A DNA stretch of 64,000 bases from Anolis sagrei (lineage: Eukaryota > Chordata > Lepidosauria > Squamata > Anolidae): assembly GCF_037176765.1 (NCBI RefSeq), contig NC_090026.1, positions 130,205,752 to 130,269,751 of the forward strand, in the 5' to 3' direction. Of this stretch, positions 10,401 to 23,679 are shown piece by piece; the first letter of the stretch is position 1, and the number at the start of each line of letters is the position of its first letter. The notes under the pieces are model-generated. The model was not told where the DNA came from. It saw nothing but the letters and a program-made list of their open reading frames with translations, and searched no databases. Both the position numbers and the translations under genes were made by a program.

Positions 10401-13400
10401 GCTATTGCCCGTCTGGTGGCTGTTTAGCTAGCCATCTACTAATGATTACTCCGCTTAACTTATCCAAATCCTCTTCCATGTCATAGTCAAACATAGTCAA
10501 TTGTCCTTTAACCTGATTGCCCGAAGGCCTGGTCCCACAGCCATGTTTTAATCTTTTTTCTAAAGGTGAGGAGGGATGACGATGACCTAATTTCCCCAGG
10601 GAGCAAATTCCACAGGCGGGGGGCCACCACCGAGAAGGCCCTGTCCCTTGTCCCCACCAAGCATGTTTGAGACAAAAGCGGGGCCGAGAGCAGGGCCTCC
10701 CCAGACGATCTTAAGCTCCGAGGTGGGATGTAGAAGGAGATACGTTCAGACAGGTATGCTGGACCGGAGCCGTAAAGGGTTTTATAGATCAAAACCAGCA
10801 CTTTGAATTGTGCTCAGAATTGGATCAGCAGCCAGTGGAGCTGGCACAGCAGGGCGGTGGTATGCTCCCTGTATGATGCTCCAGTGAGTAATCTAGCTGC
10901 CACCCATTGGACTAATTGCAATTTCTGAACAGTCTTCAAAGGCAACCCCACGTAGAGCGCATTGCAGTAATCTATTGTGACAAGAGCGATAGGTAAGGAT
11001 GAGAGGCATTCAGGGAAAATGAAACCAATTTCTGAGTCTTAACGAGGGGATATAAAGTTCCAACCATGGGAAATATAGTCAGATGAAGCAACGTTTCAGA
11101 TTCTTGCTAAGTTCTTGTTCTTGTCCCATGAAAGCCTGCCTGGAAGATTTATGTTTAAGGATTTCTTGCTCCGGTTTGACTCTTTTGTCTCTATTACCTA
11201 TTCATGCCTTGGATCAACGTTTCCCTGTTTTTTTGGATTGTATTAGAGAAGTCTGGACTTAGTTTTGAACGTTGCTGAACCATACCTTGGACTAATTTGT
11301 TCCTGCTTATCTTCTAAACTAATTTGATTTACCTATTCCTTTAAAGTGTTTTTTCTACTTTGCTGTTTTTGTCAGGATTATTGAGGTATGCATGTGTGTT
11401 TTTCAATGTGTTTCTATGTAATTCAAGATGGATTAAGATGTGTTTCAAGATGGATTCTATTACGTTGTTCAATTGTGTATTAGAAATACTGTGAGAAGCA
11501 GAGAAAATGTAACCTTGACAGAAGTGAGATAACATGTTCTCTGGCTGTGGGAAGTAGAAGGAGGATCCGGTTACAGCCAGAGGTCTGATAAGCAGATGTT
11601 CTGGAACTGTTTATGCTGTGCTTTGTAGTTCCTGATTATAGCCCGCTAAGAATGGACGTGTGTAGATGTCCTTAGTAAACTTTGTGTTATTTGCAACTGT
11701 AAAACTGCAGAGTCCTGATTTTTGGAGTCCTGTGTCTGTTGATCTAGCAACCTCTTCCGCTGCGCATATACCCCCAAATTCTCTGACAGTTTTTACTTAT
11801 CTTCAATAAAAAAGGATTGTTTTTCCTACTCAATGTGTAGTGTTTAAAAATCAGAGGGCTACTCCTGTTCTGGAGTGCAACAAATCCATCATAACATGAC
11901 ACCCCAGCAACATCAATTGCCCCTTATTCCTTATTGGGAAGAATAACACTATGACGGTACATTTCATCCGCATCCATGTCAGATGTCATAGCAAGGCCCA
12001 GGTGGGGTGAAGTGGCCTTTGGCACATGGATTCCCTGTCCCCCAGTTTCTCACCCTGCTGCTCGCGCTCCAGCTTCTGGGCCTCCAGGGACTGCCGGGCA
12101 GTGTCCATCTCCTGCTTGAGCATGTTCAGCCGGTTGGCCACTTCGCTCAGCTTCTTCTTGCGGTCGTTCAGGATGCCCTTGTTCTCCTTGAAGATCCGGT
12201 TGATCTCGCTGCCCCGTTCATTCTTGAAGTCCTCAAAGGCAGCCGGCCTGGGGGGCGGGGAGCTACGCAGGAAGGACCAGCAACAACAGTGTTAGCCATA
12301 GGTTTGGGGTCAGCGCATTGAGCATCAGGACCCCTAGAAGCCCTGAACCTTCTGGTGAAGCCCCCTTGGATTACTAAAAAGGCTCTCAATTGGGAAGAAA
12401 GAGACTGAGTGTGTGTTGGAAGTCAACCACATCCTTCAGAAGTTGATAGTCCTCATCCAGGAAATAGGCAGCTAAGGTAGGTTGCAAAGAAAGCCCTTCT
12501 CCCAATGTCTGCCTCTTGTCCCATGCTTGGACAACAGTGTTTGCTCCCAGCACCAACTACCGCTCTGGGCCAGAGTGAAAGGGGGGGGGGGGCAGTGGCA
12601 GTTCCACCTTGTCTCCTGTGCTATGCTTATAATATAATATAATATAATATAATATAATATAATATAATATATTGTATATGCATATAATATTTATAATATT
12701 GTAATGTAATGCAATATAACACTAGTAATAATAATATTATATTGTAATAATATTACAATATAATGGTATAGTACAATATAGTAATATTTAATACTGATAT
12801 TGTACTATGCTCATAACATAATTATTGTATGTATATATATATATCATGTAAGCTGCTCTGAGTCCCCTTTGGGGTGAGAAGGGCGGCATAGAAATGTTGT
12901 AAATAAATAAATAAATAAATTGTTGCAACCTGGTCAGATTCTGAGATGAGGATGGGGATGCTGGGATAGATTCAGAGAGCCCAGAGGGGGATAGAAATGG
13001 CTTAGAATGAGTTGTGTCGGAATCTCCTGGCAGTTCCCATGAGACTGGGAAAAGCAATATCAGTTCTCATGAGAACCTGCCAGAAGCGCAGGCTGAGAGA
13101 AATGTGGGAGACGAATGTTTGTCTAGGTCAAGACACTTGGAACTGCGGAGACAGAGCATGCAACAAAGCCAGACTTGCTTTTCCCAGATGCTTAGAGATA
13201 AGGAAAGGAAAAGCAAGTGTATGAGAAATGATGTGATGGGAGGGATGGAGGCCTTTTAAAGTGATTCCTACTGATACAATCCTTTGTGAGAGCAACATTG
13301 TATCCAGGTGAACAGCTCGTTTTTTTGGTATTATATTCTTGGAATTCATGTATTCAAGTTTCTAAGTCGTTGCTTCTAGTTCAGCGTTTCTCAACCTGGG

Positions 13401-16400
13401 GTTGGGACACCTGGATGGGTAACGAGAGGTGTCAGAGGGGTCGCCAAAGACCACCAGAAAACACAGTATTTTCTATTAGTCATGGAGGTTCTGTGTGGGA
13501 AGTTTGGCCCAATTCTATCCTTGGTGGGGTTCAGAATGCTCTTTGATTGTAGGTTAACTATAAACCCCAACAACTACAACTCCCGAATGTCAAGGTGTAT
13601 TTTCCCAAAACTCCACCAGTGTTCACATTTGGGCATATTGAGTATTTGGTTCAGATCCATCATTGTTTGAGGGCTCTCTGGATGTAGGTGAACTACAACT
13701 CTCTAATCCAAGGTCAGTGCCCACCAAACCCAGTATTTTCATGAGAGTTCGGTGTGCCAAATTTGGTTCAATTCCATCATTGGTGGAGTTCAGAATGCTC
13801 TTTGATTGTAGGTGAACTATAAATCCCAGCAACTACAAATGACAAAATCAACGCCCTATCCCCATCCCACCAGTATTCAAATTTGGGCGTTTCGGGTATT
13901 TGTGCCAAATTTGGTCCAGTGAATGAGAATACATCCTGCATATCAGGTATTTACATCACGATTCATAACAGGAGCAAAATGACAGTAGCAATGAAAATAA
14001 TGTTATGGTTGGGGGTCACCACAACATGAGGAAATGTATTAAGGGGTTATGGCATTAGGAAGGTTGAGAAACACTGTTCTATCTACCTTGGATTCATGCT
14101 CTCTTGTTTATGGATATTTTTGTGGATTGACTCTGGAGACTATTTGAAAGGATTTTGGGTTCTTGGCTATCTTGGAAATAGCCTTTTGAACTTTGATTCT
14201 CTCATTTGAATTTGCTTATCTTATATACTCTTCTTTAAATAAACTTTTACTTATCTGGAAAGAGTGTGGTTTGTGGTGAAAACGTGTGTCAGGGCTCAAG
14301 CGCAACAGGGATGTAGCCAAAGGTCCCCCAAAGTGGCCCCCATCCCTACCTGGGCCTGGTAGGAGCCTCCTCTTTGGGCGCTGAGTCGGAGCGATGGGTG
14401 TCCACACTGATCGTGTCTGGCTCCCGCGTCTCCTTGACTTCGGGCTCCTTGCTAGCGGCCGCCACTTGGCTGCGGGACGGAGAGACAGCCTCCACCTCCT
14501 TCCCAGACTGGGGGCTCACCGGGCCCTCCTTCTTCGACGTGGGGCTTCGAAAGGAAGGGAAAGTTACAACAGAACACATTGAAGATATCATTGACATGTA
14601 TCATGTTCTTGCCAGGGCTCTGCCTTATTTAGGTAGAGATGAATCAAACTCCCAGTTTTAACAAACAGTTTAATTAAAACATCACTTACTTTCTGGCTGT
14701 TTTTATAGTCCAAAATATAAAACACAAAGATAGCACGCAGCTACAGAATAAACAAAAACTGATAGTAAAAATAATTTCATAGTCAAAAGGGTCCAGTCCA
14801 GTGCTTAAACGCCGAGAGTTTAATAAACAAAGTCCAGGGATCAAGAGTCTATACCGTAGTCAAAAGCCAGTCCAAAGGTTCAAGGTTCCAGGGTTCCAAG
14901 ATTACAGGAGACAGGTCAGGATACCGAAAAATCCAACAGACCTGGGGGGAAAACCAGCAGCATCCACCACCAAAACACAACAGATACTTTTCTCCCAAAG
15001 ATCAGTCTCAAGGATAGCTCCTTAAATCCAGTAACACCCAGCTGCAACCCATCTCCTGCACACCTCCACCCCTAATTGCTTTTGCCCATGAACCCCCACT
15101 TATAGATTACTAAACTCACTAGAACTAATACTCACATTAACCCTTCCATCACCAACCATCAACTGCAGAACATATGACAGTTCTGCAGTTGATAATGGTT
15201 GGTGGTGTCAGGCCTAGCAGTGGGTGATGGAAGGGGTTAATGCGAGTCCTAGTTCGAAAGGGCAGAGTAATCTGTAAGTAAGAATTTGCAGGAGAAAGCA
15301 ATTAAGGGTGGAGGCGTGCAAGAGATAGGATGCAACTGGGTTTAACTGAATATAAGGAGCTAGCCTGGAAAGTGATTTTGGGGAGAAAAGGATTTGGCTG
15401 TGGATGCTGCTGGTTTCTCCCCCAGGTTTGTGGATTTTTGGTATCCTGACCTGTCTCCTGAACTCTTGGAACCCTGGAACCTTGAATCTCTGGACTTTGG
15501 AAGCTTTTAAACAGGGGCTGGATGGCCGTCTGTCAGGGGTGATTTGAATGCAATATTCCTGCTTCTTGGCAGGGGGTTGGACTGGATGGCCCATGAGGTC
15601 TCTTCCAACTCTTTGATTCTTTGATTCTATGATTCTATGACTGGCTATTGATTACGGCATAGACTCTTGATCCTTGGACTTTGATTGTTGAACTCTCAGC
15701 GTTTCACTACTGTACTTTGGGGGGTCTCTTCCAGAGTTACAATATCTACCATGCGTGTTTCTCTGTATACAGTGGTCCCTCACTACTCTGTGGTTTGCTT
15801 TTCGCAGACTTCCTGTTTCGAGGGTTTTTGCCTCCTGGCAACGTTGGAGTGTGGAAGGGGGTGTTGGGAATCAGCCTGTGTTTAGGTTCTTGGATCATGA
15901 TGCTTATGACGTGAGTAATGATGGTGCTGAGGCTGAGGCACAAGATGGAGATGGTCTGGTCAATAATTTTCATGCAGACAATGACAGAGTGGCCCCAGTG
16001 CAAATGGCAGTTTCTCATGAGAATATTCCTTCTGAGCCTAGAGATTGTGGTTTACTCCCTCTTTCTGTGAGCTCTCAAGATCTGGGTTTGGAAAACAATC
16101 TGACACCTGGAAATGTTAATGAGCAGCCAGATAGGGAGTTGAAGGATAGGAAGCTGGAGATCATCCAGGATCAACAGCAAACCCAGTGTTTATGTCTCTC
16201 CGAAAGGCTTCGTCAGATAAGGAGCAAGTGTGAGGGAAAGCGAAACCAGTTTCTGGGATTTGGGATATAAGGTTTGCCTCAAGGGGAAACCTGATAGATC
16301 AGGCATCGTTTGGAAATCAAGTTCATGTGCCATGGAAATCCGGTTTATGGGGTCTTGTTCATGTGGAGAATTTTAGCCTTTTGGATTGTCTTTGCTTCCT

Positions 16401-18138
16401 GTTGATTCCTGCCTGGATAAACACTGCCTTGGAACTGATTTTATATCTTGGGTGGACATTGCTTTGTGTTGCTGCCTTTTACTGACTTATTACTTTTTGG
16501 AACCTTCTTATTTCCTTACAAGCATTTATTTTTACTGGCTATTTACTAAGCTTCAATAAAAGAGGATTTGTTTCTTCACTCATCGTGTGGTATGTTTTAA
16601 AGTCAGAGGGTTTTTTTCCTGACCTGGAATGCAACAGTGGGTTATAGCCCCTTCCTTATAGCTAGCAAAAAAAAGTGTGTGGAATGTAATATATATAGAG
16701 TACATCCCTACTTTGTGGATTTTCACTTTTCGCGGTTGGTCTTGGAAAGTAACACCCACAATAAGTGAGGGAACACTGTATATGTGTGTGTGTGTGAGTG
16801 TGTGTGTGTATGTATGTGTGTGTGATATGGCTGCCAGGCTACCTGTCTGGAGAGCTTTGCTGGTGTTTTCTTGCCTGGCCTGCCTCCTCCCCCTGCCCTC
16901 CCGAGGCTTCTCTTGGGGATGGCCTGTAGTAATAATAATAATAATACTTTATTTATACCCCACCACCATCTCCCCACTGGGGACTCAAGGCAGCTTACAT
17001 AGGGCCAAGCCCAGACAACAAATTACAGCAGAATAAAACCGAAAACGCAAACAATAAACAACAATATCATAATTACATAACACATATGAATGCATAACAA
17101 TATAAAATTACAATAAACACAATCACAATGTACTCCCTGTCTTCCTAAGGTTGGCCTCCAGACCGATTGGAAGAAAGGCTGAGTACCAACGATAGACCCT
17201 ATTCCCATTATCTCCCCATCAGAGACCCTTCCTCTGGTGGAGAGAAGAGAGTGGGGCCAAGAGGGGACCCACCTGGTGAGGTCTTTGCCCTTCCTCGATT
17301 TGGACTTCTTCCCTCCCGGTTTGGAGGAGAACGGGGCCACTCCGATCCCAAAGCCTTGGCCATCGACTTCCCCAACCAGGTGGCCCTCGGCATCAACCAA
17401 CCCAGCCTGGGAAGAGAAGAAATGTGCATGGTTGTGTGGTTTCCGGGATGTATAGCCAACGTGTTCTAGCAGCATTTCCTTCTGATGTTTTGCCTGCATC
17501 TGTGGCTAATAGCATCTTCAGAGGATCCCCTGAAGATGCCACCTCAGAAATATGCATTTCTTGGGATTGTGCTGATTGGACAAAATACATCCCCTTCCAT
17601 GCATTTTTGCTTTTGAGTTACCTACCTACAGGTTAGGTAACTGTGGAAACCACATCCCACAAAATCAATTTGTGGGGCCCCAAAATTGAGTGTTTGCCAC
17701 ATTATTTACTCTTCAGTTCATTATATTCGGACCCAAGATCAAAATTCTGTCTCTTCTGTAATGTATTTCCAATAGTGTATTTTTTGTATTTTAACTCTGT
17801 GTATTTAGTTTTATGTATTTTAATAGTGTGCTATCTCTTGTTTTAATGATGCTGTACCCTGGCTTGAGCTGCACAGAGAGGCGGGCAGAAGCCAGTCAAG
17901 GTGGTCCCAGTGGTGATCGGCACACTGGGTGCAGTGTCTCAAGACCTTGGCCTGCACTTAAACACAATCGGTGCTGACCAAATTATCATCTGCCAGCTGC
18001 AAAAGGCCACCTTACTGGGATCTGCACGCATTATTCGCCGATACATCACACAGTCCTAGAGACTTGGGAAGGGTCCGACGTGTGATCCAATTCAACAGCC
18101 AGCAGAGTGTCTGATGTGGACTCATCTTGTTGTGTTTC

Positions 18139-18179
<41 letters not shown>

Positions 18180-19890
18180 GGGCATGCCCCTCTAAATTTC
18201 CTAGAGGGCATTCGAGAGCAAAACAATTCAAAAAAATTCATGCAAACTTGTTTGGACCACTGTTCACTGTTTTGAGACTCTTTAAGAGAGAAGAGCAACA
18301 ACAATAATAATATAGACATACTAATGGTAATAATAAAATAATACAGAAATAATAATATAGAAATAATAATGGTAATAATAATAAAACACTATAGAAATAA
18401 TAATAATATAGAAATAGTAATTGTGATAATAATGAAATAATACAGGAATAATAATAATATAGAAATAATGGTAATAATAATAAAAAATGTAGAAATAATA
18501 ATAATAATAATAATAACATAGAAATAATAATGCTAATAATAATAAAATACTATAGAATGAATATTAATAATATAGAAACAATAATGGTAATAATAATAAA
18601 ATATAGAAATAATAATATAGAAATAATGATAATAATAATAAAACACTATAGAAATACTGTTAATAATATAGAAATAGTAATTTTAATAATAATAAAATAT
18701 AGAAATAATAATATAGAAATAATCATGGTAATAATAATGAAATAATACAGAAATAATAATAATATAGAAATAATAATGGTAATAATAATAAAATATAGAA
18801 ATAATAATAATATATAGAAATAATAATGGTAATAATAATAAAATAATATAGAAACAACAACAACAATAATAGCAGGCCTGGGGGCCACTGAAAGACCACA
18901 TGCCACATTTTGGCCACCCTTGATTTAGGATTTATTGTCTTTTGAGGCAAGAGTAAGGAATGATGCCATACCAGGAAAGTCACCCCCCTTGATGTCCTAT
19001 ACAGAGACCCAGATGTGAATTAAAGTCCCACCAGCTGACCTTTTGCACAACGGAGAGGGTTGCAAAGTCGTTCTTGTCTATCAGGGTGTATTTGCTCCGC
19101 AGTCTGGACTCCACCTCCTGTTCTTGTTGGCTAAAGGGAGACAGAGAGACACACACACAATGGCTCAATTGGGCTGCTGTGAGTAAAGGCAGAGGCTTGG
19201 CATCCGCACTGTTAAATTATAGCACTTTGAGATCACTTTAAGTATCATGGCTCAATGCTATGAGAGTTGCTGTGAGCTTTTCTCCAGAGATATAAATACA
19301 CTCCACTTGCTTCATTGTCAACAAAACCTCTCATGATGTCATTAGCAACAGATGTAGGCGAAACATCAGGAGAGAATGCTGCTAGAACATAGCCATATAG
19401 CTTGAAAAGCTCACAACAACCCAGTGATTCCAGCCACAAAAGCATTGCACAACATAATGCTGTGAGAGTTGCAGCTTTCCAATATCTTCGGCCTTTTTTT
19501 CCAAAAGAGTACCAGCGCCTTAGCAAAGGACAAGTACTAGGATTCCATAACATGAAGCCACTGCAGTTAAAGTGGTGTCAAACCACATTAATTCTTCAGT
19601 GCAGATGCACCCCAAGGCTCTTTGCAAGCTCTCCCTGCTTGCAGGACTCTCTTGCAAAAGAAGGCTCTCTTGGGAGATTGGAAGCAAGCCTTAAATAAAC
19701 AACCAATAGATTGAAGCGGGATATTATTGATAATAACAATAACAACAATAACAACTTTCAATCATGATTTTTGATTTACATTCTCTTAGCACAATATGTC
19801 CATTGTGTAGCTGTGTTAAGTATAAATAAATATTTATTTATATTAATATCAATTGTGTAGCTGTGTTTAGTAAAAATAAATACATATGTT

Positions 19891-19932
<42 letters not shown>

Positions 19933-22900
19933 CTGTATTTATACCCAACCACCATCTCCCCAACGGAGACTAGGGGTGGCTTACATGAGTTATGGATGGA
20001 TGGGAATTTCTCAAGAGTGAAATACTCAAGGCACAATTGCAAAACGTGCCAACAAAGAGAATAAATAGGACAAGTACAAAGAAGCCAGAATGGATGTCCA
20101 CAGAACTTCTAACTGTGCTAAGACACAAAAGAGACATGCACAAGAAGTGGAAAAAGGGCAAAATCACCAAAGAAGAATTCAAACAACATCATAATTACAT
20201 AAAACATAAGAAAACATTAACGATATATTATTTGTGTGTTTATATGTTGTACTCTGCCTCGAGCCATCAGAAGAGGTGGGCAATAAATAAAATGTTGTTG
20301 TTGTTATTATTATTATTATTCGCTATAGATATCCCTCTCATCACAGTACGTATACTTACTTCAAAATTGTTTTGAACTGGTTGAACACTTCGTGGATCTG
20401 CCGGATGCTCACAATCTGAGAAGACAGGTCAAAACACAGAGGACTGCTGATAAAGACACATCTCAAAGTCTTGGGAATCCCTTACAGACATTTTAAGAGG
20501 AAAAGAAAACTACTTGGGAAGTCTTTGTTTTGATAACTAAAAAGAAGAGGTTATTGAAGGAAGAGATAATATGGAAATGGTGGAGAAAAGGCATGAATAA
20601 CAAAAATCCTCATTCCATGTTTGTAAGTTTAACTTTTGCAGATTTGATTTATCGTAGAATAATGATAATACTAATAATAATAATAGAAACCACAGGGAGA
20701 TTAATAAATAATAATAATAATACTAAGAAGAGTCATGGAGAGAGGTGAGTAATAAATAATAACAATAACTTATTGTAATATAATAATACAAGAGCTGGAT
20801 GATCTGGACAGAAAAACAAGAAAACTGATGGTCCCAGTGGTGATCGGCACACTGGGTGCAGTGCCTAAAGACCTTGGCCTGCACTTAAACACAATCGGCG
20901 CTGACCAAATTACCATCTGCCAGCTGCAGAAGGCCACCTTACTGGGATCTGCACGCATTATTCACCGATACATCACACAGTCCTAGACACTTGGGAAGTG
21001 TCCGACATGTGATCCAATTCAACAGTCAGCAGAGTGTCTGCTGTGGACTCATCTTGTTGTGTTTCAAACAATAATAATAATAATAGCCACAGGGATATTA
21101 ATAAAGAAAAAGTTGTCTGTCTTGTCTTTGTACAAAGGCATTGAATGTGTGCAGGTACAGCTGTACCAGGAGCTCCAATTTTGTTTGCTTTGCATTGAAT
21201 GTTTGTTGTAGTCCTGAATTTCAGGGGCTCTTCAGATAGGTAGCTTCTTTTGGCTGCAATCATAGGGCAAGCCACCTGTCAATTATAGTTAGGTTCCCTA
21301 GTCCCGCCCCCTTTTTGGGTTTTGGTAGGAAAGTGAGCCATTTTGTGTTTAGTTTCAGCCAGGTTAGCCAATGTATGGGATGTGTGTTGCTTCCCCTATA
21401 CAAAGGCTTTAACCTTTAAGAATTCCAGGGTCACAAAAACTCTAACAGAATCTCCAGAGAAAGAATTTCCAGGGGAAAACAGCTTTAAGAGTCTCCTAAG
21501 AACTCCAGGGAAGCCTTCCACAGCCTTGAGAGTTTCCAGGAGGACAGCCTTAAGGTCTAAAGAACTCCAGCTGGAGAACATCCATTGCCTTGCTGGTAGG
21601 TCCACTCAGCGCTCGAGAAGCAGTTCGGCCTGGTAGCAGAACCCACACCAGTGAGGGTTGGATTTTAGTCAGCCTTGGGAGAAGTTGAAAAAGGGGAATT
21701 GTCCTTTAAAGAAAAGTTATTGAAGATAGTGCCTGTCCCCTGAGGACAAGATTGAGAAAACTAATACTTTATCAAGAAAGCCTTGCAGTTCCTGTTTAAT
21801 TTCATTAATAAAGGACTTTGTTGTACTTCTGAAGCCATCTGAAGATTCTTTGTAGAGGAAACCTCTGAGAACTTTTCCTTAGGCCCCTGGCTTCCCGTTG
21901 GGCAAAGGTTACACATCCTATTTTTTTAAAGTCATCTAACTACAGGCCCAGCGGTGACAGAACAGAATGTTTGCCTTATATGTGTTCTGTGATCCATTCT
22001 GAGTCCCCTTCGGGATGAGAAGGGCGGAATATAAATACTGTAAACAAACCCTCCAACTTGATTTTTCAAAACCTCCCAAAGCCTGTCTCGATAACTCACT
22101 GGGGGTGCTGATTTTTAAATGCCCACATCTATCGAAATGCAGAAAGGGAAAGGAATATAAATGAAGCGAAAGAAAAGAAGCAGAGGAGAAGAGGAAGGAA
22201 AGGAACTTGCAAGGGAACGACTTACATCTAATTCATCGATGGTCCCGTCAAGGAATCGGCGAACTTGAGAGTGGATCTCTCCGATCTGGATCTCATTCAG
22301 GGGCTCATAGGATACTGGGGCCCGGTTGAGCTAGAACAGGTCAGGAAAAGGAAACATATTCATTTGGGGGCCATCTCATCCTTCCTTCACCTGTGCGAAA
22401 GGATGGTCGGTGTTATCTGTTGCGTCTCAGATTAAGCTTCACCTTATTCTCAATCACCACCAGACCACGGCTGTAAAAATTATAGTTTATTGTAAAGTTT
22501 CCAAAGGAAGGCAAAGGTTAAGTCAATACAAAGTTACAAAGTTCAGGTAAAATGCACGGTACAGTTCCAGAAATCCTTAAGAGAAAATCAAGATAAACAA
22601 GAGTCATGAAGCAGGAAGCACAAACTCTGTGCCAAGCAAATGAGCCCAAAAGCAGCACGAAGAAACCCAGGCTCCAAGCCTTCTTTCTTCCAATGCATGA
22701 GCATGAAACTGCTAGCAGAAAGCCACGTTGAAACTGACAGCTCTGAATTGCCAATGAAAGCCCTAAATACATTTTGCACATCAAAACAATATATTTTCCC
22801 ACAATCTACTTTCCCACTGCTCCCTTGACCCGTTGCTGACATAACTTGGCTGCAATCCGCGAACTCCGTCTCACAGTTTTGTTATCCCTTTGAAGCCGCA

Positions 22901-23630
22901 CCTGGCCCTCCTCCTTATCAGCTGCATTCCTGTCCTGTGAGAACTGCTTCCCCAACTCGACTGCAGGCTGAGAAAACTGTGGCTCAGAAAACTGAAACCC
23001 ATCAGGCTGCTCAGGAGCCTGTTGAACCACAATATTATCCGGGTCGCCTTTGCATTGCTTTCTGCCTCCTGCACTGAAGACACAGGGGAGTCCACTAAAA
23101 CTAACGCAACGAGGTAGGAGTCCCCTTTAGTGCAATGGGCTAAACACAGGACTGAAGATCGACAGGGGTTCGAATCCAGGGAGAGTGCGGATGAGCTCCC
23201 TCTGTCAGCTCCAGCTCCCCATGCACGGACATAAGAGAAGCCTCCTACAAGGATGGTAAACCACTTTGATTTCCCCTAGGGGTGAGAAAAGCAGTATATA
23301 AATGCTGTAAATAATAAATAATAAAACATCAAAACATCTGGGCAACATCCCCTGGGCAACGTCCTTGCAGATGGTCAATTCTCTCACACCAGAAGCAACT
23401 TGCAGTTTCTCAAGTCACTCCTGACATGAAAAGAAAACAAAAAGGTCAATGACAACACCCACAACTTCACACAAACACACTGCGATATAATGCAGCTCCA
23501 GAAGGCGGTTTAAATGCCTTGAACTGGATTATATGAGGCCCCTTCTACATTGCCATATAAAATTCAGATTACCTGCTTTGAGATGGATCATATGACAGCG
23601 TGGACTCAGGTAACCCAGTTCAAAGCACGC

Positions 23631-23679
<49 letters not shown>

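Larger units (their letters stand above)
9878..11882 (+). mobile_element. Solo LTR fossil with perfect 5-bp duplication, two insertions
   Basis: Runs from TGTTGGAGTTCAGCC to GGAGTGCAACA with AATCC on both sides (9873-9877, 11883-11887). AATAAA near 11805 is followed by a GTGTAGTG motif. It is interrupted by an L2 LINE (about 10200-10985) and a second, unrelated solo LTR (11370-11788). Confidence 0.85.

Noticed and set aside
15755-16270. 171-codon open frame on the plus strand
   Set aside because: Lies across a Tigger-like end and a solo LTR. Related LTR copies are open in other places, so the frame is not conserved.
18122-18983. Several long frames rich in Tyr, Leu, Asn or Ile
   Set aside because: Translations of TAA arrays, not genes. 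The same holds at 42000-42460 and in the AT-rich blocks.
23150-23190. tRNA gene, from the GGTTCGAATCC B-box
   Set aside because: No full cloverleaf or acceptor stem. It is the head of a SINE with a known tail.
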